In this document: piece after piece, positions 17,727 to 25,665 of the stretch | Layout: each line of letters begins with the position of its first letter | Numbering within the stretch: position 1 is the first letter of the stretch | From: Candidatus Caenarcanales bacterium | Lineage (GTDB): Bacteria; Cyanobacteriota; Vampirovibrionia; LMEP-6097 | Length of the DNA stretch: 64,000 bases | NCBI GenBank assembly: GCA_013216135.1 | Contig: JABSOS010000001.1 | Coordinates: 1-64,000, forward strand | Direction of reading: 5' to 3' | The notes under the pieces: generated by a model | Databases searched by the model: none | Told to the model about the DNA's origin: nothing | Seen by the model: only the letters and a program-made list of their open reading frames with translations | Made by a program: the position numbers and the translations under genes

Positions 17727-19781
17727 ATGAATACTGAACCAGCTTACAATGGGGTAAGCATGGGGGGAAACGCATATATTCCATTTGCAAAAACCTCTAA
17801 TCGAGGAATAATAAATTTAGGAACTGAATTAGCAAAAGATGAATCAAAAGACCTTTATGAAAAATTAGATAAGAATACAAGAGATAATCTATATCGAAAA
17901 TTAATTGAAATCCAGGAAGAAACGGAAGAAGCAGATCCAGAGCTTAATTTCTTAATTATAAAATTACATAATCAAACCAAAGAAATACAAAAAGCTAATA
18001 TGGAAGCTTCATTAAAAACTGGAGATGTTTCCACTTTAGACACAGCTAATAAAAGTGAATATGCCGACCTTAAAAAACTAAAACAAGAACAAGGATACAA
18101 TTTAACAATTGCTCTTGCATACTCAGACTTAAGGCATAAAGAATCTTCACTTCAGTGTTTAAAAGAACTTGATTCAATAGAAAGAGAGGTTTTAGTTGAA
18201 ACTCTTAATAGTGAAATCCTTTTATTACTTCAAACACCTGAAACAGACACAGAAAAAATAATTAGCTTAATAAAATCAAGAAATAATCTCAAAGAGCTTG
18301 TAGCTCTTGTTAATGGAAATAAACCAGAACAAAGAACAGATACCAAAGCACCAAGAGAAACTATAGAACAACTATCTAAAGAACGAAATTACGAGTCACC
18401 AGAAATAGAAACAATCCCACCATCCAGGGATGAATCAAAACAAAAGAAAGAAATACCAATAACAGAAGCCATTGACGGGTTTAAAAATTTTGCTCAAGGA
18501 CGAGACAAAATTAACAAAGAATCTATAAAAAACCTAGCTCAGCTAACAGAAGAATACTTTAAACCATTTCCACAAGCTTATGGATTAGAAGAACAACAAA
18601 AAATTCAAATGACGATTAAACTAGCAAAAGCTTTAAATGAATTAGGGAGCACAGACTCAGCACTCTATGAAACTCAAGAATTTAAAGTAATTAAAAATAG
18701 CCTACTTGATTATTTGAATAAAGAAAAAAGTAACCTTGAACAAGAAATTGCAAATAAACCAAGGGGATTATTTGGAGTATTTTACTCAACTAAATCTACT
18801 GAAGAAAAAGTTAAAAACCTAGAAAAACAAATTAAATTTATAGAAAGTATAAAAAGTTCTAGAACAAACTTAGAAACAATATCTAAGCCCAAAGAAAAAG
18901 AAACAAGCATAAAAAGTAATCTAGAAAATGAAATATGTGAAGAATTTCTACAGAATCCTGATTTATTCTATGAACTGATACATTCTGAAACATTTCAAAA
19001 TACTGTCAAAGAAATAATTAATGATGCTATGAGTTCAAACACCATAAGTAATCAAAGAGCAGAACAGCTACAAAACCCGGGGGAAAGCCCTTATAGGTGT
19101 GTAAGTGGTGTTGATTCTAAAATTATTAATGAGTTTGAAAACTTACTTGGTAAGAAAATTTATGGCTACAGCATCTATGGACCTAAAGAGGATATTCATA
19201 AAGAAATTTTGCAACTTTTGAAAAAAAGAACTCGCCTGCTAGCGTCTGATCCAGAACAAAATCAATTTCCTCCAGAAAGAAAATTCTCTTTTATGCGACA
19301 AAGGTTAGAAAATTATTCCTTATTAATACCTGAAAATATGCCGGACCTAAACAAGTATTCTGAAGAAGAGTTAATTCATGAAATATGTGATGAATTACTC
19401 AACAATCCAGATTTATATTATCAACTTATAAAATCTAAAACATTTCAGAGTTCTGTTAAGGAAATAGTTGAGAGAGGTCTTCTAAATAATCACTTTGAAA
19501 ACAGTAAAAAAGATTATTTAGTTAACCCAAAAGAAGTTCCGTTTAGAGATGTAAAAAACATTGATGGAGGAATTGTTAATAAACTTGGAGACATAATCTA
19601 CGAAAAGAATAAAAAAACTGATACGCATGGCAACTATAAAGAGATTTTTAAAGAAATGCTGCGTCTTTTAAAGATCCGAACCGTGTTACTACAAGCAGAT
19701 AATGATCAAATAAAATTCCCTCCAGTAAGAAAAAATTCTTTAGCTTTGAGACGATTTGAGAATAGTTATTTAATGACTTAA
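17727..19781 (+). CDS. hypothetical cytoplasmic protein with internal duplication
   Basis: About 684 residues, not recognised. I chose the ATG at 17727 because GGGAG at 17714-17718 is well spaced; an upstream GTG at 17694 would add 11 residues. It has no signal peptide or membrane helix, and is mostly alpha-helical and highly charged, with coiled-coil stretches at about 30-110 and 320-380. The C-terminal half holds two copies of a 135-residue unit, from about 408 and 553: each runs ICxExLxNPDLxYxLIxSxTFQxxVKEI, then a variable loop, ILxLLKxRTxLLxxDxxQxxFPPxRK. The downstream gene starts 4 bp after its stop. The surface may bind a repeated target, but function is unknown. Confidence 0.6.
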   Translation: MNTEPAYNGVSMGGNAYIPFAKTSNRGIINLGTELAKDESKDLYEKLDKNTRDNLYRKLIEIQEETEEADPELNFLIIKLHNQTKEIQKANMEASLKTGDVSTLDTANKSEYADLKKLKQEQGYNLTIALAYSDLRHKESSLQCLKELDSIEREVLVETLNSEILLLLQTPETDTEKIISLIKSRNNLKELVALVNGNKPEQRTDTKAPRETIEQLSKERNYESPEIETIPPSRDESKQKKEIPITEAIDGFKNFAQGRDKINKESIKNLAQLTEEYFKPFPQAYGLEEQQKIQMTIKLAKALNELGSTDSALYETQEFKVIKNSLLDYLNKEKSNLEQEIANKPRGLFGVFYSTKSTEEKVKNLEKQIKFIESIKSSRTNLETISKPKEKETSIKSNLENEICEEFLQNPDLFYELIHSETFQNTVKEIINDAMSSNTISNQRAEQLQNPGESPYRCVSGVDSKIINEFENLLGKKIYGYSIYGPKEDIHKEILQLLKKRTRLLASDPEQNQFPPERKFSFMRQRLENYSLLIPENMPDLNKYSEEELIHEICDELLNNPDLYYQLIKSKTFQSSVKEIVERGLLNNHFENSKKDYLVNPKEVPFRDVKNIDGGIVNKLGDIIYEKNKKTDTHGNYKEIFKEMLRLLKIRTVLLQADNDQIKFPPVRKNSLALRRFENSYLMT

Positions 19782-19785
19782 ACCC

Positions 19786-20607
19786 ATGCTATTATCTTAC
19801 CCTGTGGACATAAAAGATAAATTAATAAATGCTGGAATAAGCACTGTTGGTGCTTTACAACATATTGCAGCAACAAATCCTAAACTAGAACATATCAGTT
19901 CAAAAATAATTGAAAAAGGGCAAAGAGACTTACAAGCAACTGACAATATTAAAAGAGGTGTTCAAACCTTAGCTAGAAAAGATACGAGTATATTTGAAGC
20001 CTTCGAAACAACTAGGGAAAAAGAAAACATTAAACAATCCCTAGTAGAATTAGCCAAGCCACCTTTTATAGATGAACCATGTGTAGAAGAAGTATCTACA
20101 AAAATAAAAAATTCACCTGGAGGCAGAGTCGTAGGTAAGACACTTAGCGATATTAAGAATACGGGAAAATTGATTCAACTTACACTTGATCAAAAAGATA
20201 TCGATTTAGAAAATCCATTAAATCTAAGTGGAAATATAAATCAAACTTTTATGGAAACACTTGAAAGAGACTTAAAAATCAACGAAACCTTAAATAATTT
20301 ATTCAATAAAACCTTCTTCTATAGGGACATGGATGAATTTCTCAATAGTAATAAAGTTAAAAACCAAACAGAAAAACAAGGAAAAAATATCGCAGAAGTA
20401 TTCAGCAAAGAAATATGGAATTTTGATAGAAACCTAGATATCAGAAACGTTTTTGATGAATTTTATGAAAGATTCCCAAGTGAAGTCAATGAATATAAAA
20501 ATGAAATAAGAGATGCTGCTTTTACAAAAAGTGCTAGTAATTTTGACCAAGATAGAGCATTAGCACTTTATGATCATCTTTTTGACAAAGGTTTGGTTGA
20601 TTTCTAA
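19786..20607 (+). CDS. hypothetical cytoplasmic protein
   Basis: 273 residues, not recognised. It is charged and helical, with no signal peptide, membrane helix or recognised motif. The first 25 residues (LLSYPVDIKDKLINAGISTVGAL) are more hydrophobic and could be an amphipathic helix. It starts 4 bp after the 684-residue protein, without its own clear ribosome site, so the two are probably translated from one message and may work together. Its stop TAA interlocks with the stop of the convergent glycosyltransferase gene (CTAA at 20604-20607). Confidence 0.55.
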   Translation: MLLSYPVDIKDKLINAGISTVGALQHIAATNPKLEHISSKIIEKGQRDLQATDNIKRGVQTLARKDTSIFEAFETTREKENIKQSLVELAKPPFIDEPCVEEVSTKIKNSPGGRVVGKTLSDIKNTGKLIQLTLDQKDIDLENPLNLSGNINQTFMETLERDLKINETLNNLFNKTFFYRDMDEFLNSNKVKNQTEKQGKNIAEVFSKEIWNFDRNLDIRNVFDEFYERFPSEVNEYKNEIRDAAFTKSASNFDQDRALALYDHLFDKGLVDF

Positions 20608-21965
20608 ACCCCATGCTGAGTACGCTGCCATGTCCCCACAGTACGGCTAAATAAAATCTTTCTATAAGTAACAATAATGACAGCAAGCCAAATCCCGAAG
20701 AAATAATAATTCGTCTGAATCGCTTTCCAAGCAGCTTTAAAAGAAGAGTAATTCTTATACAACTTCAAACCATTATATTGATTAAGGAACATCGTAAAAC
20801 CTAAAAATATACTAGTTAACATCAGGAAACTAATATAAGTCTCTCTTCCAGAGAAGTATCTAATAAATTCATAGATTATATCTAAACTAATCCACAGTGG
20901 AATACTAAACTGAGACAGGAATACAAAGGTATCAAAGATCTGGTTTAAAGTTAAATTACCAGGTTTCATTATCTGTAAAAAGTAATTTAGATAACGGCGC
21001 ATACTTCCCTCTGCCCAGCGGCGACGCTGTTTGATTAAACCTTCAAAAGTCGGCACACCTTCTTCATAGACCTTAGTCTCTGGACTAAATCTAATATCCC
21101 AGCCATTTACATGTAAACAAGTAGATAAATCTAAATCATCAGTAATCGTTTCTTCATTCCAACCACCGACATGATTTAAAGTTTCTCTTTTAATAAGTTC
21201 TCCATTACCACGCAATTCTACAGAGCCACGAATACTATCTCTTCCCATTTGAAAGTAAGTATCCATAGCATATTCATTGAATTGACACTCGACTAAAAAG
21301 TTTCGCTCAGGATTTGAAATTACTTTCTGAGCTTGCACAGCTCCAACAAGCGGATCATTTAGATAAGGTATTATTTTCTCAAAGAAATCTAAATCTACTC
21401 TTGCATCAGCATCGAAAACACAAATCACTTCAGAGTTAGATACAGATAAAGCATCGTTTAAAGCTGCTGCTTTACCAGGAGCTGCATCATCCGGTCTATC
21501 AATTACAATAATTTTATTAGGATACTTAGCAGCAACTTCACGCATTATGTCAGCTGTAGCATCTTTACTCCTATCACTTATCGCATAAACTTTATAATCA
21601 TCATATTCTAAAGTAATCATGTGCTCTAAAGTAGGACCGATAACTGATTCTTCATTATGCGCTGAAATAAAAATATCAATAGATGGTTTAAAAGCTTCAT
21701 TCTGATCTAAATTTGACCTAGGTTTCTTTCTTCTATGCGACTGAGCTATGTACATAAACATAGAATGAGAGAACATTAGTATTAAAAGTAAAGCAAGTAT
21801 AACTAAAGCTACATTTGCTGGCAATAAATCTAAAAATTTCTGTGGTAAAAACTCTTCAAATGCAGTAATAATTCCCCATATACTAGCTATGATTCCAAAA
21901 AGTAGAACTCTTTCACGATTATTACCCTGCCACCAGCCGAATATATTGAATTTTTTAATTACCAT
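20604..21965 (-). CDS. processive family 2 glycosyltransferase (PgaC/BcsA-like)
   Basis: 453 residues. Two N-terminal membrane helices (about 22-40 and 50-72) are followed by a GT-A domain: IDIFISAHNEESVIGPTL at about 100, VFDADARVD (DxD metal site) near 185, VELRGNGELIKR near 250, ITDDLDLS (TED-type acid) near 270, and QRRRWAEG (QxxRW acceptor motif) near 312. Three or four C-terminal helices follow. This is the signature of membrane-embedded polysaccharide synthases of the PgaC/BcsA/hyaluronan-synthase type, which polymerise and extrude a polymer. The LCP gene is transcribed just before it (5-bp gap), fitting a surface polysaccharide operon. The polymer cannot be deduced. Confidence 0.85.
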   Translation of the reverse strand: MVIKKFNIFGWWQGNNRERVLLFGIIASIWGIITAFEEFLPQKFLDLLPANVALVILALLLILMFSHSMFMYIAQSHRRKKPRSNLDQNEAFKPSIDIFISAHNEESVIGPTLEHMITLEYDDYKVYAISDRSKDATADIMREVAAKYPNKIIVIDRPDDAAPGKAAALNDALSVSNSEVICVFDADARVDLDFFEKIIPYLNDPLVGAVQAQKVISNPERNFLVECQFNEYAMDTYFQMGRDSIRGSVELRGNGELIKRETLNHVGGWNEETITDDLDLSTCLHVNGWDIRFSPETKVYEEGVPTFEGLIKQRRRWAEGSMRRYLNYFLQIMKPGNLTLNQIFDTFVFLSQFSIPLWISLDIIYEFIRYFSGRETYISFLMLTSIFLGFTMFLNQYNGLKLYKNYSSFKAAWKAIQTNYYFFGIWLAVIIVTYRKILFSRTVGTWQRTQHGV

Positions 21966-21970
21966 TGAGA

Positions 21971-22915
21971 TTATTCAGTACGTATATATTGTAACAATGA
22001 CTTCATTGCTTTATTGTCAATTATCCAATATCCGTTTTTTCCAAAATCTCCAGGTAAAATAAACGACTCAAAACCATCTTGAAAAACGACAGAAAACGCT
22101 TTTGCTAAATTAAAACAAGTCTCAAAATTCAAATCAGTTAAACATATCTGACTCATAATCTTAAATACGTAAGGGAGCCTGAGCATTAAATCTTGGAAAC
22201 TTAACTGATGAATCAAAGCTCTAAAAAAGATCTGCTGCCTTTTAATTCTGCCGATGTCACCATCTTTGTTATCTCTGTATCTTAAAAACTCTATGAGTTC
22301 ATTTGCATCCATGCTCTCTAAACCAGGTTCAAAGTCTATATGCAAACCTGCTTTTCTATCCTCATAATGCATCTCTTTAGGAACATATATTTTGATCGGA
22401 CCAAACTCTTTAAGAATCTTTTTAAAAGCATCAATATTCACCATCACATAGTGATCAACCTGCATCCCTAATAGCTTAGAAACAGTATCTTTCACTTTAT
22501 TAATGCCACCGACACTATTGGCAAAATTAATACGACTAAAACCATACTTATTTACATCAAGGTATGTGTCTCGAGGAATATTAATCAGTTTCACTTTCTT
22601 AGTTTCATTATTAAGACTAAGAAGCATCATAAAATCAGTTCTACCATTAAAACTCTTATAATTTCTTGCGGTAGGCGCATCAGTACCTAAAACCAGTACA
22701 TTAGTAGTTTCAGCTAAAAAGAATTTCTCTAAACCATGAGTTTCATTAATATTGGCAAAAGATTTTGCTAACTCACTTGAGTTAAAAGAAAAAGTTGAAA
22801 TATAAGACTTAGAAAAATTTTCAAAATTTTGATAATTAAATAAAAACAATAGAACAATAGCAAACATCACAAATGTAGAAAAAAACATTGATTTCAGTTT
22901 TGCTTGAAGATCCAT
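21971..22915 (-). CDS. LytR-CpsA-Psr (LCP) family protein
   Basis: 314 residues. There is an N-terminal signal anchor (about 10-27) and then the LCP catalytic domain: VLVLGTDA near 74, the SFNGRTDFMMLLSLN region with the conserved Arg-Thr-Asp, INIPRDTYLD near 115, FGPIKIYVP near 170 and EFLRYRDNKDGDIGRIKRQQ near 210, which supplies the Arg/Asp residues that bind the polyprenyl pyrophosphate. LCP proteins attach glycopolymers to the cell wall or other acceptors outside the cytoplasmic membrane. It starts a transcript with the processive GT2 gene, so it may anchor that polymer. It diverges from the possible lipoprotein gene with a 22-bp gap. Confidence 0.9.
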   Translation of the reverse strand: MDLQAKLKSMFFSTFVMFAIVLLFLFNYQNFENFSKSYISTFSFNSSELAKSFANINETHGLEKFFLAETTNVLVLGTDAPTARNYKSFNGRTDFMMLLSLNNETKKVKLINIPRDTYLDVNKYGFSRINFANSVGGINKVKDTVSKLLGMQVDHYVMVNIDAFKKILKEFGPIKIYVPKEMHYEDRKAGLHIDFEPGLESMDANELIEFLRYRDNKDGDIGRIKRQQIFFRALIHQLSFQDLMLRLPYVFKIMSQICLTDLNFETCFNLAKAFSVVFQDGFESFILPGDFGKNGYWIIDNKAMKSLLQYIRTE

Positions 22916-22932
22916 CTAAAGCCTAGTATATA
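22904..22932 (+). promoter_or_regulatory. sigma-70-type promoter placing the transcript start at the ATG of the gene at 22938
   Basis: TTGAAG (22904-22909) and TATATA (22927-22932) are separated by 17 bp, and the ATG of the following gene is at 22938, the expected first transcribed base. The mRNA would be leaderless. The -35 lies inside the first codons of the divergent LCP gene. This is a pattern call only; an overlapping TATAAT at 22929-22934 would shift the start slightly downstream. Confidence 0.45.
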
Positions 22933-22937
22933 ATTAA

Positions 22938-23717
22938 ATGGAAGTGTTGGGAACAAAAATAAATAGAAGTTTCGTATTAATTGCACTGGTAATTTTACTA
23001 AGCAGCTTAAGTAATGCATGTGCAAATCTAGAAAAAAAGAAATATGATTTTAGAGAAGATATTCCTTCAGGTTTACTCTCTGGAACAATGTTCCCCTCAG
23101 AAGGTGATGCTAGCAAAGCTCAGGATATAAAAGTTAATATGTTTCCAATGGATGTCCAGTATAAGCAAGGTGTTGGCGTTATTGACATCAGCAATAGAAG
23201 TTACAAATTCAACTGGGAAAGTGATTCAGTTTTAGATGCAAATACATGGAACATATCCTTTAGCAAAGATAATAATTTATATGCAAGCTTGAATGATAAT
23301 TTTAGCTTCACGGGAATTCTTCAACAAAAAGATATAGGGCTTGAATTAAAAGGCACTATAACCATTAAAGACTCCATAGAAGGTGAAAAAACACCATATT
23401 ATTTAAATGCAGCTAAATATGTTGATCCTGAAATCATAGTGAAAGGAGAAGGTTTAACCGCCACAGCTGAAGAACCGCTTACTCTAGAAGTAGCAGCTGC
23501 AGGTGATGATTCTGACTTAATAGAGATTCATATGGAGAGCCTAGCTGAAGATGGTGAGAAACATGAACTTGAAGTCGGCTCAATTAAAAAAGATAAAAAT
23601 GGCAAAACTACCTTAATTACTAGTATTATTAGTAAAGACTTTGCTAAGGGCGATTATAATCTTTATATAGTAAGATCTGGTAAATTCAAAAGCAACAAAA
23701 TAAAAGTAACCATTTAA
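22938..23717 (+). CDS. putative exported lipoprotein, function unknown
   Basis: 259 residues. A signal peptide (about residues 10-28, LIALVILLSSLSNAC) ends in a cysteine that could be lipidated, though LSNAC is a weak lipobox. The mature part is beta-rich and ends with an Ig-like segment (about 165-259: EIIVKGEGLTATAEEPLTL, GDYNLYIVRSGKFKSNKIKVTI) resembling the IPT or carbohydrate-binding Ig fold. No catalytic residues are apparent. The gene stands 3 bp before the Gfo/Idh/MocA oxidoreductase gene and shares its direction, so it probably belongs to a polysaccharide-related operon. Confidence 0.6.
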   Translation: MEVLGTKINRSFVLIALVILLSSLSNACANLEKKKYDFREDIPSGLLSGTMFPSEGDASKAQDIKVNMFPMDVQYKQGVGVIDISNRSYKFNWESDSVLDANTWNISFSKDNNLYASLNDNFSFTGILQQKDIGLELKGTITIKDSIEGEKTPYYLNAAKYVDPEIIVKGEGLTATAEEPLTLEVAAAGDDSDLIEIHMESLAEDGEKHELEVGSIKKDKNGKTTLITSIISKDFAKGDYNLYIVRSGKFKSNKIKVTI

Positions 23718-23720
23718 TAA

Positions 23721-24692
23721 ATGAAAATCGCAGTTATAGGTGCTGGCAGTTGGGGGAAAAACTTAGTTCGTAATTTTTACGAGTTAGGAGTACTTAAACT
23801 TGTTTGTGATTTAAATCCAGAAAACACAAAAAGAGCTAAAGAAAATCACCCAAATCTTGAAATTACTAATTCTATGGATGATGTAATGAATAACCAAGAC
23901 ATAGATGGTATCGTCGTTGCGACTCCTGCTCATACCCATTATGAAATTGCAAAAGCTTCACTTTTAGCAGGGCACAATGTTTATGTAGAAAAGCCTTTAG
24001 CACAAAATGTTAAAGAAGCTGAAGAGCTTCATAAAATAGCTGAAGAAAAAAATCTTATACTAATGGTAGGGCATTTACTTTTATATCACCCAGCAGTAAA
24101 TAAATTAAAAACCATCATTGCTTCAGGTGAACTGGGTACTATTCAATACATAAACTCAGATAGAAGAAACTTTAACGCTAATCATAGATCACATAGTAAT
24201 GTTATGTGGGATTTAGCTCCACATGACTTTTCCATGATGGCTTATATTCTAAATGCTGAGCCTGAAAGAATTGTAAATGTTAGAACCTGGGCAAGTTCTG
24301 GAGATTCTATTGATGTAGCGCATATAGACATGGTCTTCCCTAATAATGTTGGTGGTCACATCCACAACAGCTGGTTAGATCCACAAAAACAAGCTTTGCT
24401 AACAGTAAATGGAAGTAAAAAAACAGCTGTTTTAAATGATACTTTTAAAGAAAATAAGCTTGAAATATACAGTAGAAGAGAAGATGGTGGTATCACCGTA
24501 GAAAAACCTGTTTATTCAAATGACGAACCACTTCGTCTTGAGTGTAGACACTTCCTCGAATGTATTGAAAAGAATCAAAAACCTACTAGTGATAGTATCA
24601 ACGGATACCAAGTAGTAAATTATGTAGAAGCATGTCAAAACTTCATTAGTTCTAAAAGCAATGAAACTAAACTTGAAGTAAACTATGTATAA
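23721..24692 (+). CDS. Gfo/Idh/MocA-family sugar oxidoreductase
   Basis: 323 residues. An N-terminal Rossmann fold with GAGSWG at residues 6-11 and DLNPENTKRA, then IDGIVVATPAHTHYEIA (about 72-88) and VYVEKPLAQN (about 96-105), the family's conserved EKP motif. A C-terminal alpha/beta domain follows, with DLAPHDFSMM near 173, where the histidine is the usual catalytic residue. The closest functional group by pattern is the NAD-dependent UDP-N-acetyl-hexosaminuronate/nucleotide-sugar 3-dehydrogenase branch (WbpB-like), but the substrate cannot be fixed from sequence. The ComEA-like gene overlaps its end by 8 bp. Confidence 0.82.
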   Translation: MKIAVIGAGSWGKNLVRNFYELGVLKLVCDLNPENTKRAKENHPNLEITNSMDDVMNNQDIDGIVVATPAHTHYEIAKASLLAGHNVYVEKPLAQNVKEAEELHKIAEEKNLILMVGHLLLYHPAVNKLKTIIASGELGTIQYINSDRRNFNANHRSHSNVMWDLAPHDFSMMAYILNAEPERIVNVRTWASSGDSIDVAHIDMVFPNNVGGHIHNSWLDPQKQALLTVNGSKKTAVLNDTFKENKLEIYSRREDGGITVEKPVYSNDEPLRLECRHFLECIEKNQKPTSDSINGYQVVNYVEACQNFISSKSNETKLEVNYV

Positions 24693-25017
24693 CTACAAAA
24701 AGCTTGCAAATATAATTTTTATTACTTGCTTAGTATTAAGCGTCAGTATATACATCAGCCGTAAAGCTGAAGTAAATAAGTATCTTATTAAAGATATCGA
24801 TAATGAAAATATTAAAAGCTATAAAGTAAATATAAATACAGCTTCTGATAAAGAATTTACTAATTTACCTGGAATCGGACCAAACTTAGCACAAGTAATC
24901 TTAAACTATAGAAACAAAAACGGTAGTTTTGAGAATATTCAAGACATAAAAAATGTCAAAGGTATAGGTAAAAGTAAATACTTAAAAATAGAAAAATATT
25001 TAACTATTAAAAATTAA
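24685..25017 (+). CDS. ComEA-like helix-hairpin-helix protein
   Basis: 110 residues. One N-terminal membrane anchor (about 8-24) and a C-terminal double helix-hairpin-helix: VNINTASDKEFTNLPGIGP at about 50-68 and NVKGIGKSKYLKI at about 93-105. This is the short ComEA form, a membrane-anchored periplasmic DNA receptor used in transformation, although small HhH proteins of this kind also occur outside competence loci and no other com gene is nearby. The start overlaps the oxidoreductase gene by 8 bp. The stop interlocks with that of fliS (TTAA, 25014-25017). Confidence 0.8.
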   Translation: MYNYKKLANIIFITCLVLSVSIYISRKAEVNKYLIKDIDNENIKSYKVNINTASDKEFTNLPGIGPNLAQVILNYRNKNGSFENIQDIKNVKGIGKSKYLKIEKYLTIKN

Positions 25018-25487
25018 GCACTGGTTTCCGCACCACCACTTGATGCTTTACCATTTAATTTATTAATACCTTCTTGCCAACCATTTTTCAGATCAGAAAT
25101 AATTTTCATTGAAAAGTCAATTTTCTCTGGATCTTTTTCAATATTAGCTTTCATTAAATTTGATTTTAAATATTCGTATAGATTGAATAGTTGTTCAGCA
25201 AAATCTTTATTAACATCATGGTTTAATGAATCTTGTAAGTGCTCAATAATACTTACAGACATTTTCATTTGATGACTAAAATTTGTCCAATTAGGTATTC
25301 TTTCAGTTTTATTTTTGTCTAGCTCTTTTTTCGCCATTGAAAGCCATTGTAGACATCCATTATATAAAAGAAGTATAAGCTGTTCCGGAGAAGCGCTATC
25401 AACCATGTTTTTGATAAACTTCTTCTGCTGCGGAGTTAAATTATTTGGATTATTAGTTTGACCTGGTTTCTTTTTTAACATGTGCAT
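25014..25487 (-). CDS. fliS: flagellar export chaperone FliS
   Basis: 157 residues. Typical FliS helical bundle: SPEQLILLLYNGCLQWLSMAKKEL (about 33-57), followed by the IIEHLQDSLNHDVNKDFAEQLFNLYEYLKSNLMKANIEKD stretch in two helices and a closing helix with WQEGI. FliS binds the disordered C-terminus of flagellin in the cytoplasm and prevents early polymerisation. The N-terminal 25 residues are a polar extension and the C-terminus is Gly/Ser/Ala-rich. The start at 25487 has AAGGAG (25494-25499 on the complement) at 6-bp spacing, one of the few strong ribosome sites here. A sigma-28-like promoter lies upstream. Confidence 0.9.
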   Translation of the reverse strand: MHMLKKKPGQTNNPNNLTPQQKKFIKNMVDSASPEQLILLLYNGCLQWLSMAKKELDKNKTERIPNWTNFSHQMKMSVSIIEHLQDSLNHDVNKDFAEQLFNLYEYLKSNLMKANIEKDPEKIDFSMKIISDLKNGWQEGINKLNGKASSGGAETSA

Positions 25488-25516
25488 ATATGACTCCTTA
25501 AATCCCGTATATATTT

Positions 25517-25544
25517 ATATCGGCAACTTTACGGAAAATCTTTA
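25517..25544 (-). promoter_or_regulatory. sigma-28 (FliA)-type promoter of fliS
   Basis: On the minus strand, TAAAGATT is followed by 12 bases and GCCGATAT. The FliA consensus is TAAAGTTT-N11-GCCGATAA, so the match is strong apart from one extra base of spacing. The predicted transcript starts about 22 nt before the fliS ATG and includes its AAGGAG ribosome site. Confidence 0.65.
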
Positions 25545-25665
25545 ATTTTTTTTCTTAATCATATAAATACACTAAGAGATTAGGTAATGACTAATACAAA
25601 TAGCCTAATTAATAGCAAAACTTTTAAAAGTAGTTTTGACGGAGGAATATAGAACATAAGTAGCT

